A stretch of 64,000 nt of DNA from Pteria penguin (taxonomy: Eukaryota > Mollusca > Bivalvia > Pterioida > Pteriidae), in NCBI GenBank assembly GCA_035048485.1, contig CM068581.1, positions 67,427,881 to 67,491,880 on the forward strand. The letters run 5' to 3'. How positions within the stretch are numbered: the stretch's first letter is position 1; each line of letters opens with the position of its first letter. Positions 1-12,835 of this stretch are shown here, one piece after another. The translations under genes were made by a program, and so were the position numbers. Below the pieces are notes generated by a model. That model saw nothing but the letters and a program-made list of their open reading frames with translations, did no database searches and was not told where the DNA came from.

Positions 1-480
1 TTCAAGCTTTATTAACAATGTTTAATGTGACCTTGACCTTTGATCTTTCACCCTAAAAAACTATTAGCGTCGTCCTCTTGTTTTAAGAAGAACAAGAAAA
101 TTAATTGTCCTAGCTTAAACGACTCGGTCCGTAGCTTGTCTACAAGGTTTATCAAGAATGATGATCAAGTGACCTTGACTTTTGATCCTGACCTTGAAAA
201 ATAAAACTAATATGAAAACTTAGTTTAACAGTCTGTATCATGTTTACAAGCTTTACCTACAATGTTTAGTTTGTAAACTTGACCTTTGTCCTTCAACCCC
301 GAAAGGCAAAGTACATTTGTACGCCGTTTTCTTGTCATAGGAGAATGCGTATCAAGTCCGTAAACACAAACGGTTCGGTATGTGTCCCTTTTACAAACTG
401 TGGACATAGACTCACAGCCAGACAGAAGCGCCGCACCATACCATAATAAGTCCGTATAGATAGGTGTATAGAAAGTCAAA
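1..480. repeat. Degenerate dispersed repeat with recurring TGACCTTGAC modules
   Basis: The stretch repeats similar phrases at roughly 110-130 bp spacing: an 'aagctttat/ctacaatg' or 'aaggtttatcaag' segment followed by TGACCTTGAC(C)TTTGATC. The copies are strongly diverged. It resembles dispersed modular repeats common in molluscs. No coding potential is seen; the short open frame on the minus strand here has no recognisable features. It probably continues beyond the left edge. Confidence 0.45.
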
Positions 481-785
481 GTAAAGTTGAAGGATACCTG
501 TAAACAGTGGCGGATGAAGGAGTGCTACATGTAAAACAAGAAATCAAAAGCTATTCGGGTATGAAATTAAATAGTACAGTATCTAGATATCAATCAATAC
601 AGCTTAAGACAAATATGAAAAGGTCTGGACTATTCTCTGAATCCCTCAGAAAACAGAATTGCCACTGCACCTTCTCTTTATGTATCATTTATCACGTTTC
701 ATATACTTCGGTCAAAATTGTCATGAACGAGTACTGTGATAATGGGTTTTTTCTACTCATTCATTATAAGTAAGACTGCTGATAT
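481..785. other. No feature recognised
   Basis: AT-rich sequence downstream of the minus-strand mucin-like exon. It may hold that gene's 3' UTR, but no clear poly(A) signal was seen close to the stop. Confidence 0.4.
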
Positions 786-1129
786 TTAACTATTCGCATA
801 AATTGCACTGATGTTGCTTCCGCTGCATAGGATAAAAAGTAACCAACCGGAAGTTGTGGTACCGGAAGTGGGTTGTGTACGTGTATCTGTTGACATTGCA
901 CTGGTTCTCGGTTCTGTTCCCCGCACGGTTGTAGAGCTTACTGTGGTGGTTGGTTTGAGAGTGGTTCTTGTTGTCGTTGGTTGTGTGGTTGTTGTTGGTT
1001 TCTCGGTAGTTGTGGTCGAGGTTGTGGTCGGAGTGGTGGTGGTTGTGGTCGGAGTGGTGGTGGTAGTTGTTTCAGGTTTAGTTAAAGATTGCCCACTACA
1101 TGTTAGAGTGATTGGGACATTTGTAATAT
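786..1129 (-). CDS. Thr/Pro-rich mucin-like terminal exon of a secreted or surface protein
   Basis: Read on the minus strand, the exon begins after an acceptor (AATATTTTTAG, AG at 1131-1130) and runs to a TAA at 788-786. It encodes ITNVPITLTCSGQ, then about 70 residues made almost entirely of Thr with Pro, Ser, Lys and Glu (TTTTTTPTTTT-type runs), then a short hydrophobic end containing SGWLLFILCSGS. Dense Thr/Pro is typical of O-glycosylated mucin stalks. The exon enters in phase 1, which matches an internal donor (TCTG/GTATGG, GT at 1809-1808) in the Cys-module exon upstream, so the two probably form one transcript. The plus strand of this exon is also open and rich in Val; that is the shadow of ACC/ACA codons. 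Function is unknown. Expression and the exact C-terminus are unverified. Confidence 0.5.
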
Positions 1130-1809
1130 CTAAAAATATTTGTATTAATTATTGAAAAAATACACATGTTTAGAAAATTAAAGAATTCAAATTATTATCA
1201 TTGTAACTAATATGTATCAAGAAAACACACTATCTATGTATCAATAATTAAAAAAGTAACACTATGTATTTATGATTCATAAAAATAACTTGATTGATAA
1301 CATTTTATACTGACATTGCAACCTAACAATAAGAGGAAAGTATTTTGTCCAGATACTGAGGAAGATCAATTTTCAGTTCCATTGCATTATGGTTTACGTT
1401 TCTATCACGTAACATCTAACTTAGACTTTGATTTTGTTGTAATCATATTAAGGTATTCTGATTTGAAGCAGGAAGTTTTTAATCTAGCGAAGTCAACTAT
1501 ATAAATGGTCCTAATATATCATAAAATGTAAATAAAATAAGACGTAAAATCAACAAGAAGTATTTACTTTACTTTACATTTGTATTTCAGCATAATATTT
1601 CAAAACTTTTGCATCATATGTGTACATGTATAGTGCATTTGAATCGTCTGTGCATAGATTATTATTATAAAAATGATTCATGCATTTGAGCAATGAGTTT
1701 CTAATATTTCTACATAATTGATGGGAACATTTCAGAATAAGACAGGTTAAAATTTGCATGTGCAAAATTTATTCTTATGTACAAAGTAATCCATTTTAAA
1801 CTTCCATAC
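1130..1809 (-). other. Predicted intron between Cys-module and mucin-like exons
   Basis: It has a GTATGG donor and a TTTTTAG acceptor, both phase 1. It holds only short, unremarkable open frames. If it is not spliced, the upstream exon reads through to a stop three codons later (Met-Glu-Val-stop at 1797), which would be an alternative C-terminus. Confidence 0.45.
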
Positions 1810-2130
1810 CAGATGATATGCCGATGCAGAATCTTTCATCCCAAGAATATGATGGTTTATCGATGGTCAGCTTTATAGATTCTCCGGCCTGTACTGGCAT
1901 AGAACCAGACGCATAGCAATTAAAATAAAGACTACTGGATGGTGACGTCACTGATATCACATTCCCACAGTTTGCATAGCCAGGCTGAACATGGCTTACA
2001 AAGGTCAAGGTAGTTGCTGATGTCGTTGTCATGTTGCAATTGCAAGGGTTGGTAGTTGAATCTTTGGCTTTAAATGTACTGAGAATAACATATCTAGAAG
2101 TTGCTGAATTGTCATAGCACATAGGTACAA
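1810..2130 (-). CDS. Cys-containing extracellular module exon (CUB-like pattern possible)
   Basis: This minus-strand exon starts after a good acceptor (TTTTTTTTCCATTTCAG, AG at 2132-2131). Its 107 codons include, in order: VPMCYDN, NPCNCNMTTTSATTLTF, ANCGNVISVTS, LYFNCYASG, then AGESIKLTI and RFCIGIS. Six or more Cys, alternating hydrophobic strands and a late 'G-x-S-I-x-L-x-I' pattern suggest a beta-sandwich extracellular module. A CUB-like fold is possible but I cannot confirm it. The exon is phase 1 at both ends, typical of shuffled extracellular modules. It appears to join the Thr-rich exon at 1129. The signal-peptide exon was not found. The protein family is not recognised. Confidence 0.5.
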
Positions 2131-2283
2131 CTGAAATGGAAAAAAAATAATGCGGACTCAATGTTTTGTTTTGTTTTTTATTTTCAGAGAGGGGGGGGGG
2201 GAGATTATTTTAGTAATTTATCCCGGCTTTTCTGATACGGTAAAAAGACTCATTCACACGAATGCCCATTAAACTTTGATTTC

Positions 2284-2436
2284 CAGTGGCGGATTTAGAG
2301 GGGGGCCAGCCCCCCCCCCCTTTTGGCCACATATTTACAAGTAAAAATTCAGATTTAGCACCAAAAATGGCTAAGTCGTTTGGTTAATACAGATGTGCCC
2401 CCCCCCCCCCTTTCGGAAATCCTGGATCCGCCACTG
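2284..2436. mobile_element. MITE with CAGTGGCGGAT terminal inverted repeats (copy 1)
   Basis: The left end is CAGTGGCGGATTTAG and the right end is CTGGATCCGCCACTG. Internal C- and G-runs flank a short core. ATTTC lies on both sides, suggesting a 5-bp target-site duplication. Relatives are at 50067, 60641 and 63476. It lies inside the presumed intron of the Cys-module gene. Confidence 0.75.
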
Positions 2437-4294
2437 ATTTCTAATAATTTAATAATCTCTAGAAGAGGATATTGTCAAATAGAAGTCTCCTATATGTTCA
2501 TGTATTATATTTAGGTGTTATATAGAAAGGCAAGTTCTATAATTATTTGTAGAAGCTAGCTCTCCCCGAGGTCCACTGTACCGAAGATCTAAACCTCCCC
2601 AAGAAGGAAAAATCACTCTTAAAAGCAAAAGCTACAGGTTTGATGGGGTTTTTTTAATTGTTCTATTTGTACATAAATTGTCATTCTTCATTGATTTTAT
2701 TTATTTGTTTATTTGTTCGCGTTTTTAAAACAGAGAGGATCGTTAACTTTACACACCTTTGCCGCGTGGAGTGTGTAAAATTCGAAAAATATCGGTCCGG
2801 ATCAGTATCTCGAAACTCGCGTATTGTAGCATTACATGGAAGATGTGATGCAAAAATAAATTTTGTTAATAAATTAAATTCCACTTTTAATCTTATTTAT
2901 ACACACATGCATGCACTAAAATGTGTGACAAACTTAACTTAAGGATCAAGTTACTACCTTCTTCCCCTATACCTCATGAATCCCAGAGTAGACTGCAAGC
3001 CACTGTTTGTTGTATACTATTTAAAATCACCTTCGCGTGACCATGGACTTATAAACAAGAAATCACGTGACAATGAAACTCGAGCTTTACCCGATTCTAG
3101 CATTTGTTCCACTTTCCTTTTTTTTGCATCGGAGTTTGTGTAAAGTTATTTTCCACCGCACTTTTGCTTTTCCCGTGCTCGTATTCCTCCAAGTGACCCA
3201 TTGTTGTTTTCTACAGTGAATATCCGCGCACGCGCATGACTATGGGCAGAGCATCGCCTTATTTGGAGAATTGAAACTAACCTAATTTAATTCGACTCAT
3301 TTACGAAAACATTGAGGGAATTTAGTTTTTTGCAATTAACACAAAGTTTATAATTTATGCAATACATAAAAACAAGATATTGTCGTAATTTATCCTTTTC
3401 ATTTTATAATTTTCCAGTCTCGGACCCGGTCCCTTTAAGTTCACCTGAGCCGAATAAACAGTTTGTTCAGGAACAATGTTTGGTCTATATCGGCAGTCTT
3501 ATAATATACGCTATTTTTTTAAATTAATTTGAACGTTAAATAATGGAATAAATTAAAATGAAATATTTGACTTAAGTATATTCTCAGTTTATGGGTGACG
3601 TCATATATGTTCCAGCAGAGGGAGGGAGGGGGGAAATAATACTTTATTGAAAAAGTAGCATATATATCATAGTAGTAACCACGGAATGTAAAACTATAGG
3701 TCTTAAACATATTTCTGATTTATTATAACTTAGCAAATCATATAGGGTATTTGCATAAATTTTTTGTCAAAATAAGAGGGCGGTGTTCTTTTATTTTCTT
3801 TCTCTTTTTTTTGGATTTAGTATGGTTAGCGTAAAATATTTATGTTCATAGAAACATCCAATATTGTAGAAAGAGTTCAGTGTAAGATTATTAACCACAC
3901 ATATATATCATCTCTAAAAGAGCTGCCCTCTCATTGTTTTACAATGATTTAGGGACAAAATAAGGGGGTAGATTATAAAATCTTACTTTGCACGAAATCT
4001 AACCTGGATACATACATATTTCTTTCGTTTATTAAGTGCATATGGTATTGTAAAATGAAAATAAATCAAGAAAATGAGATTTGCACATATTTTTACATTA
4101 TCAACACTTTTAATATCACATTTTGATGCACATGTACGGTGGATAATTGTAGCAAACAATGACGCAAGACGACCTTTTCTCTCATTATGCATACAAGGAA
4201 TTATAAAATTGATATTAAATAATGAAGGAAAGATATTATACCACAAATAAGAAGTGTTTATAATCTTCTAGTTTACCCATGCAATGCAATCGAA
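2437..4294. other. Noncoding stretch, nothing recognised
   Basis: AT-rich with small homopolymer and purine runs. Open frames are short and lack family motifs. If the exon at 5202-5255 is real, this is intronic. Confidence 0.4.
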
Positions 4295-4540
4295 CTGGGG
4301 AAAGTGTTCAATACTTTAACCACTGGTTAAGCTAACCAGTGGTTAAAGTTTGAGACAATTAATTTAATTTATATGATTTCTGTATAAAAATCTAAATTAC
4401 TTTACAAAGCTTGTTTAATTTTCTACAAATCAGTACACAGACTATGACTTAATGCCTTCTCGATTCAAAGATAGAGTCGGATGAAATTTAACCATTCGTT
4501 AGCTTAACCAGTGGTTAAAGTTTCGAACAACTGGCCCCAG
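4295..4540. mobile_element. Foldback/MITE with about 42-bp inverted ends
   Basis: The left end begins CTGGGG and contains ACTTTAACCACTGGTTAAG. The right end is its near-perfect reverse complement and finishes CCCCAG at 4540. The inner part also contains a CCACTGGTTAAGC palindrome. Total length is 246 bp with no coding capacity. No clear target-site duplication was seen. Confidence 0.65.
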
Positions 4541-4754
4541 ATAATATGTTTGACACAGAAATTACCAAAATATGAATGAAACATGTTAAGACTCCATAAT
4601 TTTGATTTGAGGCTCAAACGAAAATAAATATGGGTAGATAATGTTTTAATGCCACCAATATATTTGTATGTTCCTCAAATAAAAAAAAAAAAAGAAAAAG
4701 CACGTATTTTTCACTAGAGTTTTCTTAGGGATGGATAACCCTTAAATGAGCATT

Positions 4755-5000
4755 AACGTAAACTTGACCTTGGCGTGTACGTTAAATCGCGTTCAGGTTA
4801 CTTTTCCCTTGACTTGTATTTTAGTAGCTTTACCGTCATCTATATCTTGACTTGTAGATTTAGTAACCTGGAACTTGACTTGTCCCATGCGCCTCAACGT
4901 AACATTAACCTTTACTTGTACTTTAGATACCTTAATGTAATTAGGGCCATTGCTGTTGACGAGACAACCATATTCATCGTTGACCTTGTCCTTGACTTAA
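4755..5000. repeat. Imperfect repeat of TTGACTTGTA-type motifs
   Basis: CTTGACCTTG, CTTGACTTGTATTTTAGTA, CTTGACTTGTAGATTTAGTA, CTTGACTTGTCCC and TTACTTGTACTTTAG recur roughly every 45-55 bp. The open frame across this region (4775-5149, plus) is probably a by-product. Confidence 0.4.
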
Positions 5001-5201
5001 AGGCGGACTGTTTACAAGTCAAATTAATTTATACGGCGTCACAATTCTTCAGATGTACTCACTTTCATTTTCAAGAGGGAAACCAATTCATTTTATTTTG
5101 CCCAATTTATTTTGCATTTGAAAATCTAACTCTAGAAGATTTTTTGTAGTTTTGACAGATTCGACTTGTATCGATTCCAGACCTGCATGTCTGGTGATTA
5201 C

Positions 5202-5255
5202 CTGGCTGATTCAACTCGTTTCCCTTTATTTGACAGTCAAGTAGCGCATCAACAT
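5202..5255 (-). CDS. Candidate small upstream exon of the Cys-module gene
   Basis: On the minus strand an acceptor (ATATTTTTCAG, AG at 5257-5256) is followed by a 54-nt exon, then a CCAG/GTAATC donor at 5201-5200. It encodes VDALLDCQIKGNELNQP. Both ends are phase 1, so it joins the exon at 2130 in frame, giving ...NELNQP-VVPMCYDN.... The match of phases is the main support. Alternatively the frame could read through the donor into NHQTCRSGIDTSRICQNY and stop. The implied intron of about 3 kb contains two MITEs. Confidence 0.35.
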
Positions 5256-5865
5256 CTGAAAAATATCAAAATGATAGATCAATACACGTAATTAAATGAA
5301 ATTAGAAATATGTACATAGATTCAATCAGCAATCATTTTATGTGGTCGAGAAGACTTATTGAACGCAAATTTGTTTCAAAATGATTTTTGTTCAACTTGT
5401 ACTACAACGAGAAAAAAAACCCCGCGATTTTGGGATCATATGGTGACATATTTGGCCGGGCTGCCAGTAAACTTCGGTCTGTATTCTATATATATGCCTT
5501 GAGTCTTGAGACATGCAACTTTAGCATGCATAAGTTAGTAATCTTGACCTATGTATTCTGGTGCAGTGAAATCCAGCCCCTTCCGTTGTTTCACACTCTG
5601 GCTATGCCATGTTTAACTGTTTCCTTTGAGTAAATGCGTCTACTTACAATGCATTTAAAGTGAATTTCGCAAATTCTGTTTAGATTTATCAAAAGTATTT
5701 TTGCTTTTTGAAGTAATTATGTTGCATGTCACTCTGTGCATTGACCTTGCACGAAGAAGTACAAATCAAAGATATTGATCTGATATCCACAACTCGAAGT
5801 CGAAGAAACACGACAATACATATGTAAATAAAATATTAGCAATCATGAACCTCTGTCAAAACAGA
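5256..5865. other. No feature recognised
   Basis: AT-rich sequence. Earlier exons of the minus-strand gene might lie here or beyond, but no signal-peptide-like exon was seen. Confidence 0.35.
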
Positions 5866-6600
5866 GGTGGGATCAGGTGCCATGAAGGAATAAGCATCCC
5901 CTGCCGACCGGTCACACCCGTCGTGATGCCATAAGTATAAGCTAAAAAGTATTATTCGCTGTCACAGAATTAGGAAACGGCACAGCCGTAGTCAAAATAA
6001 GTATATGTAATAAGCAGTAAGAATACTGCTGTATAGTATAGGTAATACAGATGGTTTAATTATTGTGAAATAAGGAAGTCAACATGTCAGACAACTATAC
6101 ATCATATGAGCAAATAAGGTCTTTATAACGACCGTAAAATTTGCGGAATGTTGACATAAGTCGTGATATCTCATAATCCTTGTTTGAGTAACTTTTTTCC
6201 TAGTAGTTGACTTCGATAAATGAAAGGGCAATACTCAGATGACGCTCGCGCATACCGAATCAATTGGGATACATAAACACCGTACGCATGTGACAAAGGA
6301 ATGTTGCTACTAGTATATGGACAGTTAACAATGGGGAAACTAAAGTCATCACGTTTTTCATAAATTGAAGTAGTAAGTTTACCATCTTGGTCGATATCAA
6401 TGAGCAGATCTAAATATGAAGCACATTAATTGGATATTGTAGTGTCCTTAATTTCAAGTTCCTTGGGATATATTGTATGTACGTATGTATCAAAGTTTTT
6501 GTTATTTATAGATAGTACACCATCAATATATCTGAATGTAAAATTAAAGGACAATGCCAATTGCTTCTTATTTTGACTTTGACGAAGAAGCTAGAAATAA
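5866..6600 (-). pseudogene. Decayed reverse-transcriptase fragment of a retroelement
   Basis: The minus strand reads LLRQSQNKKQLALSFNF, then TFRYIDGVLSINN, YPKELEIKDTT, an in-frame TAA (6426-6428), ASYLDLLIDID, IYEKRDDFSFPIVN and AYGVYVSQLIRYARASSEY, then LLKQGL and another stop at 6171-6173. The FRYIDDVLS-type block followed by a YARA block is characteristic of a reverse transcriptase abundant in molluscan and coral genomes. Here the second catalytic Asp of the Y-x-D-D box is Gly, so the copy is dead. The element class is not settled; a Penelope-like origin is possible. The distal part (5871-5935) is shared with 24943-25010 in inverted orientation. Confidence 0.7.
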
Positions 6601-7059
6601 ATTATCACATGAATTTGAAAGTGCCTTCTGAGTTTAATATAGGATAACAACACTATAAGTATAGCTGTGACAATTAAGGGTAGAGATAACTATATTGGGG
6701 TCATCAGCTGATATTGGACGAACAGTTTGTCGATACTTTGGGGTGTTATGCACACAAATTATGAAATAATCTTTTGTCTACTGAGCGATTATCAAGCGAT
6801 AATCGCCTGATGCTTCACTAATAATAAAACCCTATAAATTGGTGAATCGGTCAATAAAACTTTTAGCTTGAGAGCTTCCACCGAAAAGCCGGACGATCGA
6901 AAGCCATTAAAATCTTCTCGGACCGATTAAAAGGTACAGATGAATGCGCTAAGGTCGTGAATCGTATATTTGAAAAAAAAAACGAAGATGGAGTCCGGAA
7001 TGAATAGTGAGGCTAAATTAGTCTCTTATTAACATCAGAAACGTCTTGATTATCTTACT
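6601..7059. other. No feature recognised
   Basis: This stretch could hold further decayed retroelement sequence, but nothing is readable. It includes short palindromes such as CGATTATCAAGCGATAATCG near 6785. Confidence 0.35.
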
Positions 7060-7073
7060 TTATCTATGACATA

Positions 7074-7349
7074 AGCCGGCGTGGCCTAGTGGTATCGCGT
7101 CGGACTCCTGATGCGGAGGCCGGGGTTCGAGTCCCGCTCTGGTCATGCCAGTGTTCTGTCTTTCGGATGAGACAGTAAAAACCGAGGCAACGTGTCGTGG
7201 TATGCATGGCACGTTAAAGATCCCTCACTCCTTCGGGTGGGTCCGTTGCAAAGGTCAAAATTTGTATGCCCCACATCAGACAGATGCCGTCACCATATAC
7301 GTGAAATATTTATGGTGTAACGTAAAACAAAAACCAGTCAATCAATCAA
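7074..7349 (+). mobile_element. tRNA-headed SINE, full length
   Basis: The head GCCGGCGTGGCCTAGTGG holds an A-box-like region and GGTTCGAGTCC is a B box. The core contains TGTTCTGTCTTTCGGATGAG, 'aaaaccgagg', 'gggtgggtccgttgcaaagg', 'atgccgtcaccatatacgtg' and 'gtaaaac', and the tail is (CAAT)n. The 14-bp duplication TTATCTATGACATA lies at 7060-7073 and 7350-7363. The head resembles tRNA-Arg. Confidence 0.9.
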
Positions 7350-7555
7350 TTATCTATGACATACAACTACATGGGTTAGAAACAGTATTACAAATCAGAG
7401 GGAAAATATGAAGTTTATGTTTGGTGTCCGAGTCCGGTTTGAACTTTAGATTTTTTCCTCATTTTCTAATAAATCATGATGAACCGTTAAGGTGAAAGCG
7501 CTAACGGAATTAAACAATGGATACTGTGATATTCTGACATTTTATTTTATTATTA

Positions 7556-7756
<201 letters not shown>

Positions 7757-7781
7757 TAAACATTAAACAGCTTCAAAGTAC

Positions 7782-10700
7782 AGACTATCACATATACCCG
7801 ATGTTATCACAGTGACAACCATATCACACTATCACAGATACCCAATGTTAACACAGTGACAACCATATCACACTATCACAGATACCCAATGTTAACACAG
7901 TGACAACCATATCACACTATCACAGATACCCAATGTTATCACAGTGACAACCATATCACACTATCACAGATACCCGATGTCATCACAGTGACAACCATAT
8001 CACAGTATCACAGATACCTGATGTTAACACAGTGACAACCATATCACACTATCACAGATACCCGATGTTATCACAGTGACAACCATATCACACTATCACA
8101 TATACCCGATGTTATAACAGTGACAACCATATCACACTATCACAGATACCCGATGTCATCACAGTGACAACCATATCACACTATCACAGATACCCGATGT
8201 TAACACAGTGACAACCATATCACACTATCACATATACCCGATGTTATCACAGTGACAACCATATCACACTATCACAGATACCCGATGTTAACACAGTGAC
8301 AACCATATCACACTATCACAGATACCCGATGTTATCACAGTGACAACCATATCACACTATCACAGATACCCGATGTCATCACAGTGACAACCATATCACA
8401 CTATCACAGATACCCGATGTTATCACAGTGACAACCATATCACACTATCACAGATACCCGGTTATCACAGTGACAACCATATCACACTATCACAGATACC
8501 CGATGTTATCACAGTGACAACCATATCACACTATCACAGATACCCGATGTTATCACAGTGACAACCATATCACACTATCACAGATACCCGATGTCATCAC
8601 AGTGACAACCATATCACACTATCACAGATACCCGATGTTAACACAGTGACAACCATATCACACTATCACATATACCCGATGTCATCACAGTGACAACCAT
8701 ATCACACTATCACAGATACCCGATGTTAACACAGTGACAACCATATCACACTATCACAGATACCCGATGTTATCACAGTGACAACCATATCACACTATCA
8801 CGGATACCCGATGTCATCACAGTGACAACCATATCACACTATCACAGATACTCGATGTTATCACAGTGACAACCATATCACACTATCACAGATACCCGAT
8901 GTTATCACAGTGACAACCATATCACACTATCACAGATACCCGATGTTATCACAGTGACAACCATATCACACTATCACAGATACCCGATGTTATCACAGTG
9001 ACAACCATATAACACTATCACAGATACCCGATGTCATCACAGTGACAACCATATAACACTATCACAGATACCCGATGTTATCACAGTGACAACCATATCA
9101 CACTATCACAGATACCCGATGTCATCACAGTGACAACCATATAACACTATCACAGATACCCGATGTTATCACAGTGACAACCATATCACACTATCACAGA
9201 TACCCGATGTTATCACAGTGACAACCATATAACACTATCACAGATACCCGATGTCATCACAGTGACAACCATATAACACTATCACAGATACCCGATGTTA
9301 TCACAGTGACAACCATATCACACTATCACAGATACCCGATGTCATCACAGTGACAACCATATCACACTATCACAGATACCCGATGTTATCACAGTGACAA
9401 CCATATCACACTATCACAGATACCCGATGTTAACACAGTGACAACCATATCACACTATCACAGATACCCGATGTTATCACAGTGACAACCATATCACACT
9501 ATCACAGATACCCGATGTTAACACAGTGACAACCATATCACACTATCACATATACCCGATGTTATCACAGTGACAACCATATCACACTATCACAGATACC
9601 CGATGTTAACACAGTGACAACCATATCACACTATCACAGATACCCGATGTTAACACAGTGACAACCATATCACACTATCACAGATACCCGATGTTAACAC
9701 AGTGACAACCATATCACACTATCACAGATACCCGATGTTATCACAGTGACAACCATATCACACTATCACAGATACCCGATGTTATCACAGTGACAACCAT
9801 ATCACACTATCACCGATACCCGATGTTATCACTGTGACAACCATATCACACTATCACAGATACCCGATGTTATCACAGTGACAACCATATCACACTATCA
9901 CAGATACCCGATGTTAACACAGTGACAACCATATCACACTATCACAGATACCCGATGTTATCACAGTGACAACCATATCACACTATCACAGATACCCGAT
10001 GTTATCACAGTGACAACCATATCACACTATCACAGATACCCGATGTTATCACAGTGACAACCATATCACACTATCACAGATACCCGATGTTAACACAGTG
10101 ACAACCATATCACACTATCACAGATACCCGATGTTATCACAGTGACAACCATATCACACTATCACAGATACCCGATGTCATCACAGTGACAACCATATCA
10201 CACTATCACAGATACCCGATGTTAACACAGTGACAACCATATCACACTATCACAGATACCCGATGTTATCACAGTGACAACCATATCACACTATCACAGA
10301 TACCCGATGTCATCACAGTGACAACCATATCACACTATCACAGATACCCGATGTTAACACAGTGACAACCATATCACACTATCACAGATACCCGATGTCA
10401 TCACAGTGACAACCATATCACACTATCACAGATACCCGATGTTATCACAGTGACAACCATATCACAGTATCACAGATACCCGATGTTATCACAGTGACAA
10501 CTATATCACACTATCACAGATACCCGATGTTATCACAGTGACAACCATATCGCACTATCACAGATACCCGATGTCATCACAGTGACAACTATATCACACT
10601 ATCACAGATACCCGATGTTATCACAGTGACAACCATATCACACTATCACAGATACCCGATGTTATCACAGTGACAACCATATCACACTATCACAGATACC

Positions 10701-12753
10701 CGATGTTATCACAGTGACAACCATATCACACTATCACAGATACCCGATGTTATCACAGTGACAACCATATCACACTATCACAGATACCCGATGTTATCAC
10801 AGTGACAACTATATCACACTATCACAGATACCCGATGTTATCACAGTGACAACCATATCACACTATCACAGATACCCGATGTTATCACAGTGACAACCAT
10901 ATCACACTATCACATATACCCGATGTTATCACAGTGACAACCATATCACACTATCACATATACCCGATGTTATCACAGTGACAACCATATCACACTATCA
11001 CATATACCCGATGTCATCACAGTGACAACCATATCACACTATCACCGATACCCGATGTTATCACAGTGACAACCATATTACACTTTCACAGATACCCGAT
11101 GTTAACACAGTGACAACCATATCACACTATCACAGATACCCGATGTTATCACAGTGACAACCATATCACACTATCACAGATACCCGATGTTATCACAGTG
11201 ACAACCATATCACACTATCACAGATACCCGATGTTATCACAGTGACAACCATATCACACTATCACATATACCCGATGTTATCACAGTGACAACCATATCA
11301 CACTATCACAGATACCCGATGTCATCACAGTGACAACCATATCACACTATCACAGATACCCGATGTTATCACAGTGACAACTATATCACACTATCACCGA
11401 TACCCGATGTTATCACTGTGACAACCATATCACACTATCACAGATACTCGATGTTATCACAGTGACAACCATATCACACTATCACAGATACCCGATGTCA
11501 TCACAGTGACAACCATATCACACTATCACAGATACCCGATGTTATCACAGTGACAACCATATCACACTATCACAGATACCCGATGTTATCACAGTGACAA
11601 CTATATCACACTATCACAGATACCCGATGTTATCACAGTGACAACCATATCACACTATCACAGATACCCGATGTTATCACAGTGACAACCATATCACACT
11701 ATCACAGATACCCGATGTTATCACAGTGACAACCATATCACACTATCACATATACCCGATGTTATCACAGTGACAACCATATCACACTATCACAGATACC
11801 CGATGTCATCACAGTGACAACCATATCACACTATCACAGATACCCGATGTCATCACAGTGACAACCATATCACACTATCACAGATACCCGATGTTATCAC
11901 AGTGACAACCATATCACACTATCACAGATACCCGATGTTATCACAGTGACAACCATATCACACTATCACAGATACCCGATGTCATCACAGTGACAACCAT
12001 ATCACACTATCACCGATACCCGATGTCATCACAGTGACAACCATATCACACTATCACAGATACCCGATGTCATCACAGTGACAACCATATCACACTATCA
12101 CCGATACCCGATGTCATCACAGTGACAACCATATCACACTATCACAGATACCCGATGTCATCACAGTGACAACCATATCACACTATCACAGATACCCGAT
12201 GTCATCACAGTGACAACCATATCACACTATCACGGATACCCGATGTCATCACAGTGACAACCATATCACACTATCACAGATACCCGATGTTATCACAGTG
12301 ACAACCATATCACACTATCACAGATACCCGATGTTATCACAGTGACAACCATATCACACTATCACAGATACCCGATGTCATCACAGTGACAACCATATCA
12401 CACTATCACAGATACCCGATGTTATCACAGTGACAACCATATCACACTATCACAGATACCCGATGTTAACACAGTGACAACCATATCACACTATCACAGA
12501 TACCCGATGTTATCACAGTGACAACCATATCACACTATCACAGATACCCGATGTTATCACAGTGACAACTATATCACACTATCACAGATACCCGATGTTA
12601 TCACTGTGACAACCATATCACACTATCACAGATACCCGATGTTATCACAGTGACAACCATATCACACTATCACATATACCCGATGTCATCACAGTGACAA
12701 CCATATCACACTATCACAGATACCCGATGTCATCACAGTGACAACCATATCAC
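7782..12753. repeat. Minisatellite array of a 44-bp unit, about 113 copies
   Basis: The unit can be read as CAGATACCCGATGTTATCAC followed by AGTGACAACCATATCACACT and ATCA (44 bp). Copies are highly uniform over about 5 kb. The main variable site is GTTATC, GTTAAC or GTCATC; others are CAGATA/CATATA/CGGATA and ATATCACAC/ATATAACAC. CCCAATG occurs only in the first few copies. One copy near 8460 lacks 2 bp. The unit contains the near-palindrome GTTATCACAGTGACAAC with a TCACAGTGA core. All frames contain stops. The array ends abruptly at 12753. Confidence 0.97.
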
Positions 12754-12835
12754 AGTCGACCGGTACCTAGGATAACCCATTAACGTGAAAAATAACATCA
12801 CTTATTTCCAATGGGGTCCTTTACCGCGCAGAAAT

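Noticed and set aside
7782..12753. CRISPR array
   Set aside because: The repeats are directly contiguous 44-bp units without unique spacers, in a eukaryotic setting.
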